NCBI GenBank assembly: GCA_945952105.1
Contig: CAMFGZ010000018.1
Location: 58,832-122,831, forward strand
Reading direction: 5' to 3'
Length of the DNA stretch: 64,000 nt
Source of the DNA: an uncultured Rhodospirillaceae bacterium
Lineage (GTDB): Bacteria > Pseudomonadota > Alphaproteobacteria > Reyranellales > Reyranellaceae
Positions 9,255-19,568 of the stretch are shown piece after piece. Each line of letters starts with the position of its first letter. Positions within the stretch are counted from its first letter, which is position 1. Below the pieces are notes generated by a model that was not told the origin of the DNA, did not search any database, and saw only the letters and a list, made by a program, of their open reading frames with translations. A program made the position numbers and the translations under genes.

Positions 9255-10634
9255 ATGCAAAGCATCGTCAGCCTGTTTACGACATACCTGCCGTACTTCG
9301 TTCTGGTCCTGACGCTCCTGGTGTTCGTTCACGAGTATGGCCACTACTGGGTCGGCCGCCGCTTCGGCATCCATGCCGAGGTCTTCTCGATCGGATTCGG
9401 CCCCGAGATCTTCGGCTGGACGGACCGTAACGGCACGCGCTGGAAGGTCTCCATGATCCCGCTCGGCGGGTACGTGAAGTTCCTGGGCGACAACGACGCC
9501 ACGAGTGCCACTCCGAGCGGCGAACCCCTGTCTCCCAGCGAGCGCAAGCGCGCCTTCTTCAGCCAGCCGCTCTACGCACGTGCCGCGGTCGTGCTGGGCG
9601 GGCCGATGGCCAATCTGCTTTTTGCATTCCTGCTTTTGACGGGTGTCTTCTTCTTCGCGGGCGAGCCCTACACGCCGAGTACCGTCGCCGTGCAGGTCGA
9701 CGGGCCGGCGGCCAAGGCGGGCCTCCAGACGGGCGACGAGATCGTCCGCCTCGCCGACAAGCGCATCGACCGCTACGAAGATATCCAGGAAGCGCAATTT
9801 CTCTACTGGGCCAAGCCGATGCAGGTCGAATACCGGCGTGGCGGCCAGTTGTTACGGGGCGAGATTCAGCCGCAGTATTGCGAGCGCACCGACCGGCACA
9901 ACAACACGCTGCGCTACGGCGACCTGGGCATCGATCAGTTCATCCGACCGGTGGTTGGCGGCTTCACGGCGAACAGCCCGGCCGAGGCCGCGGGCCTCAA
10001 GGTCGGTGACCTTCTGGTGGCGATCGACGGCAAGCCGGTCGACTACTTCTCGCGTATCCCCGAACTGATCGGCGCCCGGGGCGGCCAGCCGGTCCAGGTC
10101 CGGTACGAGCGCGACGGGCATTACGGTGAGACGACCATCACCCCCATTCTCGACAAGACGGTCGACTGTGCCGGCAAGGAGCAGGTTGTCGGACGGCTCC
10201 GCGTGCGCCCCGCGGCGGTGACAGAGCTGCGACACCACGGCGTCATCGGCGCCATGGGGGCAGGCGTGCGCGCCGTCTGGGGGATGACCTCGATGTTCTA
10301 CACGTCGATGGGACAGATCCTGACGGCGACGCGCCCTGTGGATGAACTGGGCGGACCGATCCGCATCGCCAAGGCTGCGGGTGAGGCCTCGTATGCAGGC
10401 TGGGCCGGCATCCTCAATCTGGTCATCGCTCTTTCGGTGGTACTCGGCATCTTCAACCTGTTGCCGGTGCCGATGCTCGATGGCGGCCATCTCGCAATGT
10501 ATGCCTATGAAGCGGTACGCGGAAAGCCGCTGAGCCTGCGGGCGCAGGAGGTGGGTCTGAAGCTGGGATTCGCGCTTGTGATCGGCATGGCGCTGATCGC
10601 AACTTTCAATGACATCAGGCTTTTGCTGCGCTGA
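9255..10634 (+). CDS. rseP: site-2 intramembrane metalloprotease RseP
   Basis: RseP is an inner-membrane zinc protease that cleaves anti-sigma factors and signal-peptide remnants. The zinc motif HEYGH is at residues 26-30 within the first transmembrane segment. Two PDZ domains follow: around residues 130-210 (YTPSTVAVQVDGPAAKAGLQ) and 225-300 (NSPAEAAGLKVGDLL). The conserved LDGGH near residue 418 supplies the third zinc ligand. At 459 residues it matches the family. Its position between dxr and bamA is the usual one. Confidence 0.97.
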   Translation: MQSIVSLFTTYLPYFVLVLTLLVFVHEYGHYWVGRRFGIHAEVFSIGFGPEIFGWTDRNGTRWKVSMIPLGGYVKFLGDNDATSATPSGEPLSPSERKRAFFSQPLYARAAVVLGGPMANLLFAFLLLTGVFFFAGEPYTPSTVAVQVDGPAAKAGLQTGDEIVRLADKRIDRYEDIQEAQFLYWAKPMQVEYRRGGQLLRGEIQPQYCERTDRHNNTLRYGDLGIDQFIRPVVGGFTANSPAEAAGLKVGDLLVAIDGKPVDYFSRIPELIGARGGQPVQVRYERDGHYGETTITPILDKTVDCAGKEQVVGRLRVRPAAVTELRHHGVIGAMGAGVRAVWGMTSMFYTSMGQILTATRPVDELGGPIRIAKAAGEASYAGWAGILNLVIALSVVLGIFNLLPVPMLDGGHLAMYAYEAVRGKPLSLRAQEVGLKLGFALVIGMALIATFNDIRLLLR

Positions 10635-10752
10635 GTTGAGGCGTCGGCGCTGCTTCGGAGCGGGGGACAAAAGGGGTGGCTTACTCCCCCTTGCCGGTCT
10701 AGAAAGCTGCGTTCACGTTTTTGACCATCGGCAGGTCTGACTGGCGCCGGGG

Positions 10753-13050
10753 GTGAGTTTGATCTTTCGTTGGGCCTTACTGGCCATTGTTGCAATCCTG
10801 TCCTTGAGCGCGCCGGCACACGCCCAACGTGGTGCTGCGGCCGGCGGTACGATTGCTGGCATCCAGATTCAGGGAAATGTCCGCGCGGAACCGGAAACAA
10901 TCCGCTCGTATCTGCAGCTCAAGGTCGGCGAACCGTTCGACGCGGCCGCGGCCGACCGCTCGCTGAAGGCGCTGTTCGCGACCGGGTTGTTCTCGGACGT
11001 CGTGATCGAGATGCAGGGCTCGACCCTCGTCGTGAAGGTGACGGAAAATCCGATCATCAATCGCGTCGTCTTCGAGGGGAACAAGAAGATCGAGGACGAC
11101 AAGCTGCGCGATGAAGTGCAGTCGAAGCCGCGCCAGGTCTACACCCGCGCGCGCGTGCAGGCCGATGTCGATCGCATCCTGACGATCTACCGCCGCAGCG
11201 GCCGTTACAACGCCTCCGTCGAGCCCAAGATCATCAATCTGGAACAGGGCCGCGTCGACCTGGTTTTCGAGATCAACGAAGGCGACGTCACCGGCGTGAA
11301 GCGCATCAGCTTCGTCGGTAACGAGGCTTTCGGCGACGGCACGCTGCGCGGCAAAATCCGGACCTCGGAGAGTGCCTGGTGGCGCTTCCTGTCGTCGGAC
11401 GACCGGTTCGATCCGGACCGCCTGAACCTCGACCGTGAGCTCCTGCGCAAATTCTATCTGTCCGAGGGCTATGCCGACTTCCGCGTTGTCTCTGCGGTCG
11501 CGGAACTGGCGCCCAACCGCGAGGGGTTCTTCATCACCTTCACGATCAGTGAGGGCGAGCGCTACAAGTTCGGCAAGATCGACGTCACCAGCCGCTTCCA
11601 GGGCCTCGACACGGACGTCCTGCAGACGTTCCTCACCATCGCGCCGGGCGACTGGTACGACGCCGACGCCGTCGAGAAGTCGGTTTCGAATATCCAGGAG
11701 GCGGTGGGCTCGCTGGGCTACGCCTTCGTCGAAGTGCGACCGAACATCCGGCGCAACAAGGACAACAATACCGTCGACGTGACCTTCGACGTTCAGGAAG
11801 GCCCGCGCGTCTATGTCGAGCGCATCAACATCTCGGGCAACACCCGAACGCTCGACAAGGTCATTAGACGCGAGTTCCGCCTGGCCGAGGGCGATGCGTT
11901 CAGCACGGCCAAGGTCCGCCGCAGCCAGCAGCGTCTCCGGAACCTCGGCTTCTTCGAGAAGGTCGACGTCTCGGCCGCGCCCGGATCGTCGCCGGACAAG
12001 ACCAACCTCGAGGTCCAGGTGGTCGAGCAGAGCACCGGCGAAATCTCGTTCGGCGCCGGCTATTCGACGACTGCCGGTATCGTGGGCGATATCGCGATCA
12101 AGGAACGCAATCTGCTGGGCAAGGGCCAGGAGGCGCGCCTAGGCCTCTCGCTCGGAACGCTGAGCACCTCGATCGACCTCGGATTCACCGAGCCGTACTT
12201 CATGGATCGGCAGATCTCGGCGGGCTTCGACATCTTCAGGACGTCGAACGATCGCCAGTCGATCGCGAGCTACAGCGACCGGAGCCTTGGCTTCGCGCTG
12301 CGCGCTGGCTGGGCCTACTCCGAGGAAATCCGCCAGATCCTGCGCTACACGCTGCGCCAGACCGACATCTACAACGTCCAACCCTGGGCTTCACCGCTCA
12401 TCCAGCAGAGCTCGGGAACGCAGGTCGTTTCCGAACTCTCCGAGACGGTCCTCTGGGATACCCGCGACGTGCGCCTGAACACGACCAAGGGCTTCCTGGT
12501 GCGCAACACCATAGCGGTCGCCGGCGCGATCGGCACGGAGCAGTATCTCCGGACCACGGCCGATGCCGTCTACTACAAGTCGCTGTTCGAGGATTTCGTC
12601 TGGTCGATCGGTGGTTCGGCCGGTCTCGTGGCGCCCTATAACGGCTCCTACATCCGCCTGAACAACCTGTTCTTCATCGGCGGCGACACGATGCGCGGCT
12701 TCTCGGTCGGCGGTATCGGCCCACGCGACGCCAATACCACCGACTCTCTGGGTGGCCAGTTCTATTACACCGGCACGACCGAGCTGTCGTATCCGCTCCC
12801 CCTGGTACCCAAGGAGGTCGGGCTTCTGGGCAAGGCCTTCGTCGACGTGGGGTCGCTCTGGGGCGTGCAGGCGCAGAGCTACGCCGCCACGTCGGTGCTG
12901 ACCTCCCAGCTGATGCGCGTCTCGACGGGCGTCGGCGTCCAGTGGGTCTCACCCTTCGGCCCGATCCGCATCGACTATGCAGTTCCGCTCAAGTACGAGT
13001 CGTGGGACAAGCAGCAGGCGATCCGCTTCAGCTTCGGTACACGCTTCTAG
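10753..13050 (+). CDS. bamA: outer membrane protein assembly factor BamA
   Basis: BamA is the core of the BAM complex that folds beta-barrels into the outer membrane. The GTG at 10753 opens a signal peptide ([20 protein letters not shown], cleavage before Gln). Five POTRA repeats follow to about residue 420 and then a 16-strand barrel. The chain ends in Phe (FSFGTRF), the terminal signal of outer-membrane proteins. Length is 765 residues. A 118-bp gap separates it from rseP, enough for its own promoter. fabZ begins only 20 bases after its stop; skp and lpxD, commonly found here, are absent. Confidence 0.97.
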   Translation: MSLIFRWALLAIVAILSLSAPAHAQRGAAAGGTIAGIQIQGNVRAEPETIRSYLQLKVGEPFDAAAADRSLKALFATGLFSDVVIEMQGSTLVVKVTENPIINRVVFEGNKKIEDDKLRDEVQSKPRQVYTRARVQADVDRILTIYRRSGRYNASVEPKIINLEQGRVDLVFEINEGDVTGVKRISFVGNEAFGDGTLRGKIRTSESAWWRFLSSDDRFDPDRLNLDRELLRKFYLSEGYADFRVVSAVAELAPNREGFFITFTISEGERYKFGKIDVTSRFQGLDTDVLQTFLTIAPGDWYDADAVEKSVSNIQEAVGSLGYAFVEVRPNIRRNKDNNTVDVTFDVQEGPRVYVERINISGNTRTLDKVIRREFRLAEGDAFSTAKVRRSQQRLRNLGFFEKVDVSAAPGSSPDKTNLEVQVVEQSTGEISFGAGYSTTAGIVGDIAIKERNLLGKGQEARLGLSLGTLSTSIDLGFTEPYFMDRQISAGFDIFRTSNDRQSIASYSDRSLGFALRAGWAYSEEIRQILRYTLRQTDIYNVQPWASPLIQQSSGTQVVSELSETVLWDTRDVRLNTTKGFLVRNTIAVAGAIGTEQYLRTTADAVYYKSLFEDFVWSIGGSAGLVAPYNGSYIRLNNLFFIGGDTMRGFSVGGIGPRDANTTDSLGGQFYYTGTTELSYPLPLVPKEVGLLGKAFVDVGSLWGVQAQSYAATSVLTSQLMRVSTGVGVQWVSPFGPIRIDYAVPLKYESWDKQQAIRFSFGTRF

Positions 13051-13069
13051 GCGGCAAGAGGCCACGGTC

Positions 13070-13546
13070 ATGAACGCCCACACCGAAAATGCCAGTGCCG
13101 CCACGGCGACGTCCGTCGACATAAAGCGGATCCTGCAAATGATCCCGCATCGCTATCCGATGCTGATGGTCGACCGCGTCGTCGACATGCAGCTCGACCA
13201 GAGCGCCGTGGGCATCAAGAACGTCAGCATCAACGAGCCATTCTTCCAAGGGCATTTCCCGTCCGAGCCGGTCATGCCGGGAGTGCTGGTCGTCGAAGCG
13301 ATGGCCCAGACGGCCTGCGTTCTCGTGGTCTCGACCTTCGGCGCCGACTCCGAGGGCAAGCTTGTCTATTTCATGTCGATCGACGGCGTGCGTTTCCGCC
13401 GGCCGGTCGTGCCGGGCGACAGGCTCGAATTGCACGTCCAGAAGATGCAGAGCCGCGCCAATGTCTGGAAGTTCTCCGGCAAGGCCATGGTCGAGGGCAA
13501 GGTAGCCGCCGAAGCGACCTTCGCCGCGATGATCCGCGACCGGTAG
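13070..13546 (+). CDS. fabZ: 3-hydroxyacyl-ACP dehydratase FabZ
   Basis: FabZ dehydrates 3-hydroxyacyl-ACP in fatty acid elongation. The start is the ATG at 13070; the longer in-frame extension overlaps bamA and is not family sequence. The 158-residue product has [14 protein letters not shown], then the catalytic His62 in [12 protein letters not shown] and Glu76 in VVEAMAQ. In most alphaproteobacteria this gene lies between lpxD and lpxA; here neither neighbour is present. Confidence 0.97.
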   Translation: MNAHTENASAATATSVDIKRILQMIPHRYPMLMVDRVVDMQLDQSAVGIKNVSINEPFFQGHFPSEPVMPGVLVVEAMAQTACVLVVSTFGADSEGKLVYFMSIDGVRFRRPVVPGDRLELHVQKMQSRANVWKFSGKAMVEGKVAAEATFAAMIRDR

Positions 13547-13568
13547 CAAGTAGACCCGTAGGGAGGGG

Positions 13569-13988
13569 ATGATGCCCGATACCCAGGCCGCCAATTACCG
13601 CATGCTGCACACGATGATCCGCGTTCGGGATCTCGACAAGTCGCTGGCCTTCTACACCGGCCCGATGGGCATGAAGCTGTTGCGCAAGCGTGACGTGCCG
13701 GATGGCAAGTACAGCCTGGCCTTCGTGGGCTACGGCGACGAGCCCGAGCATTGCGTCGTGGAGCTCACCTACAACTGGGACCAGGAGAAGCCCTACGAGC
13801 TGGGTACCGGCTTCGGCCATCTCGCGATCGGCGTTCCCGATGCCTACAAGCTCTGCGAAGAAGTGGCGAAGGCCGGCGGCAAGGTCACGCGGCCGGCAGG
13901 TCCCGTCAAGTTCGGCACGACCGTGATCGCCTTCGTGGAAGACCCCGACGGCTACAAGATCGAATTGATCGAGAGGAAGGGGGGCTGA
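13569..13988 (+). CDS. gloA: lactoylglutathione lyase (glyoxalase I)
   Basis: Glyoxalase I isomerises the hemithioacetal of methylglyoxal and glutathione to lactoylglutathione. The 139-residue protein aligns with gamma-type Glo[19 protein letters not shown], then [19 protein letters not shown] and [14 protein letters not shown]. The four expected metal ligands are His14, Glu65, His84 and Glu132. A GGGAGGGG ribosome binding site precedes ATGATG at 13569. It follows fabZ by 22 bases and may be in the same transcript. Two hairpins follow its stop. Confidence 0.95.
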   Translation: MMPDTQAANYRMLHTMIRVRDLDKSLAFYTGPMGMKLLRKRDVPDGKYSLAFVGYGDEPEHCVVELTYNWDQEKPYELGTGFGHLAIGVPDAYKLCEEVAKAGGKVTRPAGPVKFGTTVIAFVEDPDGYKIELIERKGG

Positions 13989-14035
13989 GCAAAGCTCAGC
14001 CTGGCAGCGGCGGGACATTGCCATCGGCAATGTCC
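13985..14035 (+). other. two hairpins after gloA
   Basis: CTGAGC-AAA-GCTCAG (13985-13999) overlaps the gloA stop. GGACATTGCC-ATC-GGCAATGTCC (14013-14035) is a perfect 10-bp stem with a 3-base loop. Neither is followed by a T tract, so they may protect the 3' end or act with the convergent terminator at 14092-14113. Confidence 0.5.
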
Positions 14036-14091
14036 GGGAGCGTCGATGAAAAAAGCCTTCAGGAAGCCCAATCCGCTTCGACCACATAAAA

Positions 14092-14113
14092 AAGGCCCGC
14101 ACTTGCGGGCCTT
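14092..14113 (-). terminator. intrinsic terminator for the gltA-side transcript
   Basis: AAGGCCCGC-ACTT-GCGGGCCTT forms a perfect 9-bp stem. Read on the minus strand the stem is followed by a run of U residues, which is the classical form. On the plus strand a weaker T run (CCGTTTTT) lies a few bases on, so it may also stop gloA transcripts. Confidence 0.8.
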
Positions 14114-14135
14114 ATCCGTTTTTGCCGCCCAGCGT

Positions 14136-14345
14136 TTAGAAAAACCGCCAATTCGAGACGATCAGGGCCAGGACCGCGCCGGTGATTCCGGCGATGGCAA
14201 CGAACATCCATGTCCTCACGCCGGGCGGGCGGACATTGTCGTTGGCCGGTTGACCAAGCCGCACGATGCGCTGCTTGGTCCTGGGTGTCTGGACGGCCGC
14301 CCAGGATGTTTCCCCCTGACGCGGCCCAAAAGATGATCTCACCAT
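14136..14345 (-). CDS. small single-pass membrane protein, unknown function
   Basis: This encodes 69 residues. The N-terminal half is polar and basic and includes RIVRLGQPANDNVRPPG; the C-terminal half is one hydrophobic helix (WMFVAIAGITGAVLALIVS) ending in NWRFF. A strong GGGAGGG ribosome binding site lies upstream of the ATG, and an intrinsic terminator begins 23 bases after the stop, both supporting a real gene. It is the last gene downstream of gltA. I cannot assign a function; an N-in single-pass inner-membrane protein is the most that can be said. Confidence 0.7.
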   Translation of the reverse strand: MVRSSFGPRQGETSWAAVQTPRTKQRIVRLGQPANDNVRPPGVRTWMFVAIAGITGAVLALIVSNWRFF

Positions 14346-14369
14346 GCCGCTTCCCTCCCGGAGAGCGAA

Positions 14370-15668
14370 CTAGCCCCGCATGTGGAGGGGCTTGTAGGGA
14401 CGCTCGGTCTGACCGTTGTAGAGCTGACGCGGCCGGCCGATCTTCTGGTCCGGATCCTCGATCATCTCGTTCCACTGGGAAATCCAGCCGACCGTGCGAG
14501 CCACCGCGAAGAGAACGGTGAACATCGAGGTCGGGATGCCGATCGCGCGGAAAATGATGCCCGAGTAGAAGTCGACGTTTGGGTAGAGCTTCTTCGAAAC
14601 GAAATACTCGTCCTTCAGCGCGATCTGCTCCATCTCCATGGCCAGCTCGAGCAGCGGGTCGTGGGTGATGCCGAGCGAGGTGAGCACCTCGTGACAGGTC
14701 TGGCGCATCACCTTGGCACGCGGATCGTAGTTCTTGTAGACGCGATGGCCGAAGCCCATCAGGCGGGTATGGTCGGCCTTGTCCTTCACGCGGCTCAGGA
14801 AGCCGGGGATGTTCTGCTTGCCGCCGATCTCGTGCAGCATGTTGATGACGGCCTCGTTGGCGCCGCCATGGCTAGGGCCCCACAGGGAGGCGATGCCGGC
14901 GGCGATGCAGGCGAACGGGTTGGCGCCGGACGAGCCTGCGAGACGGACGGTCGAGGTCGAGGCGTTCTGCTCATGATCGGCGTGCAGCATGAGAATGCGG
15001 TCCATCGCCTTCTCGACGATCGGGTTCACCTCGTACTCCTCGGCCGGCACCGAGAACATCATGCGCAGGAAGTTCGCGGCGTAGGAGAGGTCGTTGCGCG
15101 GGTACACGAACGGCTGGCCGACCGAGTACTTGTAGGCCATCGCGGCGATGGTCGGCATCTTCGCGACCAGGCGGTACGACGCGACCATGCGCTGATGCGG
15201 GTCGTGGATGTCGAGCGAGTCGTGATAGAAGGCCGAGAGGGCACCGACGACGCCGCAGCAGATCGCCATCGGATGGGCATCGCGGCGGAAGCCGCGATAG
15301 AACTGGCTGAGCTGCTCGTGAACCATCGTGTGGTTCGTGATGTCCTTGACGAACTTGTCCTTCTGCGCCTTGTTCGGCAGGTCGCCCTTCATCAGCAGGT
15401 AGGCGACTTCCATGAAGTCGCTCTGCTCGGCCAGCTCCGAGATGTTGTAGCCGCGGTGGAGGAGGAGGCCCTCGTCACCGTCGATGTAGGTGATCTTCGA
15501 GCCGCACGAGCCCGTCGAAGTGAAGCCCGGGTCGTATGTGAACATCCCGGACTCGCCGTAGAACTTGCGGACATCGACCAGACGCGGCCCGAGGGTGCCG
15601 TGGATGATCGGCATCTCGTAGGTCTTGCCGGTTTCGTTGTCGGTAAGCGTCGCGGTCGATTTGGCCAT
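14370..15668 (-). CDS. gltA: citrate synthase
   Basis: Citrate synthase condenses oxaloacetate and acetyl-CoA at entry to the TCA cycle. The start chosen is the ATG at 15668 ([20 protein letters not shown]), the standard N-terminus of the hexameric bacterial type; the longer frame upstream is non-family. The 432-residue protein contains the active-site region [17 protein letters not shown] and [14 protein letters not shown]. It lies in a minus-strand series with gltX and glnS. Confidence 0.97.
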   Translation of the reverse strand: MAKSTATLTDNETGKTYEMPIIHGTLGPRLVDVRKFYGESGMFTYDPGFTSTGSCGSKITYIDGDEGLLLHRGYNISELAEQSDFMEVAYLLMKGDLPNKAQKDKFVKDITNHTMVHEQLSQFYRGFRRDAHPMAICCGVVGALSAFYHDSLDIHDPHQRMVASYRLVAKMPTIAAMAYKYSVGQPFVYPRNDLSYAANFLRMMFSVPAEEYEVNPIVEKAMDRILMLHADHEQNASTSTVRLAGSSGANPFACIAAGIASLWGPSHGGANEAVINMLHEIGGKQNIPGFLSRVKDKADHTRLMGFGHRVYKNYDPRAKVMRQTCHEVLTSLGITHDPLLELAMEMEQIALKDEYFVSKKLYPNVDFYSGIIFRAIGIPTSMFTVLFAVARTVGWISQWNEMIEDPDQKIGRPRQLYNGQTERPYKPLHMRG

Positions 15669-15789
15669 TGGATGAACTCTTTCGCAGGCTCGATTCGGGC
15701 AAGGCGCGTGGACCCCGCAGGGTGCCGTTCGCCGGTTCGCGGGCACCCTAACAAGCCCCCAAAGAAGGCGCAATTGTGCAGCCGCGCCG

Positions 15790-16238
15790 CTATTTCGCGG
15801 GGCGTAGAAAACGTGACAGGCGACCGTCGAGAAGGGCGAGTGCCGACCCGACCAGCAGCATGCCGGCGAACTGTTGCGGTTCCAGCCGCTCGCCCAGGAC
15901 GAGGGCTCCAAGCCCGATGGCCGTGACAGGGATCAGGAACGTCACCAGCAGCAGGTTCGTCGGCCCCGCCACTGCAAGAATTCGGAAATACAGGACATAT
16001 GCGAGCGCGGTCGACAGCAGCGCGAGGGCTGCGAGAGCCGCCCATGTCACGAGCGAAGGAGGCGCGGCCAGTTGCCAGGGACGGTCTACGACCAGCATGA
16101 TCGCCAGAATCAACATGGCACTCGCCGCGACTTGGCCGGCAGCGGCGGCAGTTCGGCCAGTGCGACCTTGGCGAAGAAGAACGAGCCGCCCCACAGGACG
16201 GACAGTGACAACAACCAGATCCATATCCGCAGGCTCAT
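15790..16238 (-). pseudogene. EamA/DMT-family transporter, internally deleted and frameshifted
   Basis: The first about 30 codons from the ATG at 16238 read MSLRIWIWLLSLSVLWGGSF and on to LAELPPL, a typical EamA N-terminus. That frame then ends in TGA. A second minus-strand frame continues from the same point with AAAAGQVAASAMLILAIM through ALLSTALAYVLYFRI to [17 protein letters not shown], the second half of the second EamA domain. The family is about 290 residues; only about 149 codons remain, so most of the first domain and the start of the second are gone and the frame is shifted. It is not expected to be functional. Confidence 0.85.
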
Positions 16239-16320
16239 GACGGCAGCCTGCCGGTCCGATGGCGGCCGATCTATCCGGCGGCCGCCGGCAATCGCGTCCC
16301 GCTTCGGGGAGGTGTTACTC

Positions 16321-18036
16321 CTAACCCTGGACCTGCACCTTGGCCCAGGTGTCCCGCAGCTCGATCGTGCGGTTGAACACCAGAGCCTTCGAGCGGCTCG
16401 CGAGGTCCTGGCAGAAATAGCCAAGCCGCTCGAACTGCACGGCTTCCCCTTGAGATACGTCGGCCAATGAGGGCTCCAGCAGCGCGCCCGACAGGACCTC
16501 GAGCGAGTTCGGGTTCAGGTCGGCGTCGAGATCGCCACCGACGCCCGGATCGGGGCGGTTGAAGAGCGTGCTGTACAATCGGACTTCGGCGGGAAGGGCA
16601 TCCCGCGCGGAAACCCAGTGCAGAGTGGCCTTTACCTTTCGACCGTCCGGCGCGTCGCCGCCACGGCTCGCTGGATCGTAGGTGCAGCGCAGTTCGACGA
16701 CGTTGCCATCAGCGTCCTTGATCACCTCGCGGCAGGTGACGAGATAAGCGTAGCGCAGCCTGACTTCCCGCCCGACCGCCAGCCGGAAGAATTTGTTCGA
16801 CGGATTCTCCATGAAGTCGTCGCGCTCGACGAAAATCTCCCTGTGGAAGCGAAGGGTACGCGAGCCGGCGTCCGGATCTGCCGGGTGATTGACGGCCTCC
16901 AGCTCTTCGACGTGGTCTTCGGGAAAGTTCTCGATCACGAGCTTGAGCGGCCGCAGGACCGCCATGCGCCGCTGCGCTGCTCGATTGAGATGGTCGCGGA
17001 TCGAGTGATCCAACATGGCGAGATCGACGACGCTGTTGGCTTTTGACATGCCGATACGCCGGACGAAGTCGCGGATCGCCTCCGGCGGCACGCCGCGGCG
17101 GCGCAGGCCTGCCAGCGTCGGCATGCGCGGATCGTCCCAGCCACTCACGATGCCGCGTCGCACCAGATCGGTCAGGTGGCGCTTGGACAGGACCGTGTAG
17201 CCGATGTTGAGGCGGGCGAATTCGGTCTGGCGCGGCCGCGCCGGCACCGGCAGGTGGTCGAGGAACCAGTCGTAAAGGGGACGATGGTCCGCGAACTCCA
17301 GGGTGCAAAGCGAGTGCGTGACATGTTCCAGCGCGTCGGACTGGCCATGTGCGAAATCATACGTCGGATAGATGCACCACTCGGTGCCGGTGCGCGGGTG
17401 AGACGCGTGCAGGATGCGATACAGAACGGGGTCGCGCAGGTTCATGTTGCCGGAAGCAAGGTCGATCTTCGCTCGCAGCACGCAGGCACCGTTGGGAAAC
17501 TTGCCGGCGCGCATGTCGCGAAACAGGCCGAGATTCGTTTCCACCGAGCGATCGCGACCTGGCGAGGCGCGTCCCGGCTCGGTCAGCGTGCCGCGCATTG
17601 CGCGCATCTCATCGGGCGGGGTGTCGTCGACATAGGCAAGGCCGGCGCGAATGAGATGCTCGGCCCAGTCGTACAATGTCTGGAAATAGTCCGACGCATG
17701 ATGCAGATGCTCGCCCCAGTCGAAGCCGAGCCAGTGCACGTCCCGCTTGATGGCGTCGATATATTCCTGCTCCTCCTTCACCGGATTGGTGTCGTCGAAG
17801 CGAAGGTGGCAGCGGCCGCCATATTCGGTCGCAATTCCGAAGTTCAGGCAGATCGACTTTGCGTGGCCGAGATGCAGATAGCCGTTCGGCTCCGGGGGAA
17901 AGCGCGTGACGATGCTCTGCACTTTGCCGCTAGCGAGATCGGATTGAACCAGGTCGCGAATGAAATCCCGGGTCTCTTCGTTCCCAGTGGCCTCAAGCAT
18001 CGGCTTCTTGTCATCCATTTCTCTGTCAACCTCCAC
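16321..18036 (-). CDS. glnS: glutaminyl-tRNA synthetase
   Basis: GlnRS charges tRNA-Gln directly. The class I HIGH region is [16 protein letters not shown], and the KMSKS equivalent is VLSKRHL; both are of GlnRS rather than GluRS type. The C-terminal beta-barrel anticodon-binding domains run from about residue 340 to the end ([36 protein letters not shown]). Length is 571 residues. The start could be the ATG at 18036 or one at 18018 or 18000. It follows gltX by 41 bases on the same strand. Many alphaproteobacteria lack this enzyme and use GatCAB transamidation, so its presence is notable. Confidence 0.95.
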   Translation of the reverse strand: MEVDREMDDKKPMLEATGNEETRDFIRDLVQSDLASGKVQSIVTRFPPEPNGYLHLGHAKSICLNFGIATEYGGRCHLRFDDTNPVKEEQEYIDAIKRDVHWLGFDWGEHLHHASDYFQTLYDWAEHLIRAGLAYVDDTPPDEMRAMRGTLTEPGRASPGRDRSVETNLGLFRDMRAGKFPNGACVLRAKIDLASGNMNLRDPVLYRILHASHPRTGTEWCIYPTYDFAHGQSDALEHVTHSLCTLEFADHRPLYDWFLDHLPVPARPRQTEFARLNIGYTVLSKRHLTDLVRRGIVSGWDDPRMPTLAGLRRRGVPPEAIRDFVRRIGMSKANSVVDLAMLDHSIRDHLNRAAQRRMAVLRPLKLVIENFPEDHVEELEAVNHPADPDAGSRTLRFHREIFVERDDFMENPSNKFFRLAVGREVRLRYAYLVTCREVIKDADGNVVELRCTYDPASRGGDAPDGRKVKATLHWVSARDALPAEVRLYSTLFNRPDPGVGGDLDADLNPNSLEVLSGALLEPSLADVSQGEAVQFERLGYFCQDLASRSKALVFNRTIELRDTWAKVQVQG

Positions 18037-18077
18037 GCGGGTGCGTGCACGAACGAGCCAATCGTAACATGGCTGGC

Positions 18078-19484
18078 CTATCCAGCAGCCGCCAGCAACC
18101 GTACCTTGCTCTCGGCGGGCCCGAGCGCGGCCAGCACCTCGAAGATGCCGGGCGAAGTGGTCGAGCCGGTCAGCGCGACGCGGAGCGGCTGGGCGACCTG
18201 GCCGAGCTTTAGCCCGTTCGCCTCGGCGAATGCTCGAACGGCTTCTTCGATCGCCTTTTCATTCCAGTCGCCCGCCTGCGGCTCCAGCGCCGGCGCGAGC
18301 TTGGCCATGACGCTACGGGCCTCGGCCGTCAGCACGCCGACCGCCTTGTCGTCGGAGATCGGCGGAGCGCCCGCGCGCGCGTAGAAAACAAGATTGTCCG
18401 CGAGTTCGACCAGCGTGCGTGCGCGCGGCTTAACGCCGGTCAGCCCGCGCACGATGCGCTCGCGGCCGGCGTCGTCGACCTTGTCCCCGAGCTTCTCCTC
18501 GATACGCGGCAGCACCAGCGGCAGCAGCTCGTCATTCGGCATCTCGCGCAGATAGTGCGCGTTGAGGTTGGTGAGCTTGGCCATGTCGAAGCGCGAGGCC
18601 GAACGGCCGACGCCGTCGAGGTCGAACCATTCGATGGCCTGCCGGGTCGAGATGATCTCGTCGTCGCCATGGCCCCAGCCCAGCCGCAGCAGGTAGTTGC
18701 GCAGCGCCACCGGCAGGAAGCCCATGTCGCGATAGGCATCGACGCCGAGCGCGCCGTGACGCTTGCTGAGCTTGGCGCCGTCGGGTCCGTGGATCAGCGG
18801 GATATGCGCATAGACCGGCTCGGGCCAGTCCATGGCACGGATGATCTGGAGCTGGCGGAAGGCATTGTTCAGGTGGTCGTCGCCGCGGATCACGTGCGTC
18901 ACGCCCATGTCGTGATCGTCGACGACGACGGCCAGCATGTAGGTCGGCGTGCCGTCCGCGCGCAGCAGGATCATGTCGTCGAGCTGGGCGTTCTCGACCG
19001 TGACTTCGCCCTGCACCGCGTCCTTGATGACCGTCTGGCCGGTCTGCGGCGCCCTCAGGCGCACGACCGGCTTCACGCCGGCGGGCGCCTCCTTCGGGTC
19101 GCGGTCGCGCCAGCGGCCGTCGTAGCGCATCGGCTTGCCGGCTGCCTTTTGCGCGGCGCGCATCTCGTCGAGTTCCTGCGGCGAGGCATAGCAATGATAG
19201 GCGTGACCACTGGCCAGCATTTCGAGGGCAACCTCGGCATGACGCCTGGCCCGCGAGAACTGGTAGGTGACCTCGCCGTCCCACGGCAGACCGAGCCACG
19301 ACAGGCCGTCGAGGATCGCCTCGATCGCCGGCTCGGTCGAACGGGCGCGGTCGGTATCCTCGATGCGCAGCAGGTACTTGCCGCCGTGATGCCTGGCGAA
19401 CAGCCAGTTGAACAGGGCCGTGCGGGCGCCGCCGATATGGAGGTAGCCGGTGGGCGAGGGGGCGAAGCGGGTAACGACGGTCAT
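18078..19484 (-). CDS. gltX: glutamyl-tRNA synthetase
   Basis: GluRS charges tRNA-Glu. The 468-residue protein has the HIGH-type motif [19 protein letters not shown] at residues 7-25 and the KMSKS-type motif [12 protein letters not shown] near residue 245. The [10 protein letters not shown] and [16 protein letters not shown] segments are also typical. With a GlnRS next to it, this enzyme would be expected to be discriminating, but that cannot be read from the sequence alone. It is divergent from comEC across an 84-bp gap. Confidence 0.97.
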   Translation of the reverse strand: MTVVTRFAPSPTGYLHIGGARTALFNWLFARHHGGKYLLRIEDTDRARSTEPAIEAILDGLSWLGLPWDGEVTYQFSRARRHAEVALEMLASGHAYHCYASPQELDEMRAAQKAAGKPMRYDGRWRDRDPKEAPAGVKPVVRLRAPQTGQTVIKDAVQGEVTVENAQLDDMILLRADGTPTYMLAVVVDDHDMGVTHVIRGDDHLNNAFRQLQIIRAMDWPEPVYAHIPLIHGPDGAKLSKRHGALGVDAYRDMGFLPVALRNYLLRLGWGHGDDEIISTRQAIEWFDLDGVGRSASRFDMAKLTNLNAHYLREMPNDELLPLVLPRIEEKLGDKVDDAGRERIVRGLTGVKPRARTLVELADNLVFYARAGAPPISDDKAVGVLTAEARSVMAKLAPALEPQAGDWNEKAIEEAVRAFAEANGLKLGQVAQPLRVALTGSTTSPGIFEVLAALGPAESKVRLLAAAG

Positions 19485-19568
19485 CGGCCTGGGGCTCGTG
19501 CTCGGGGAATGCGCTTTTGCCGCATTTCGGGCTAAAAAGCGCGCCGTAGGTAGGCGAGCGTCCCAAAC

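Noticed and set aside
10671..10692. AAGGGG/CCCCTT hairpin after rseP as a terminator
   Set aside because: The stem is short, the loop is ten bases and no T tract follows.
14382..15926. 514-codon plus-strand open frame opposite gltA
   Set aside because: Antisense to citrate synthase; low-complexity composition with no recognisable motif.
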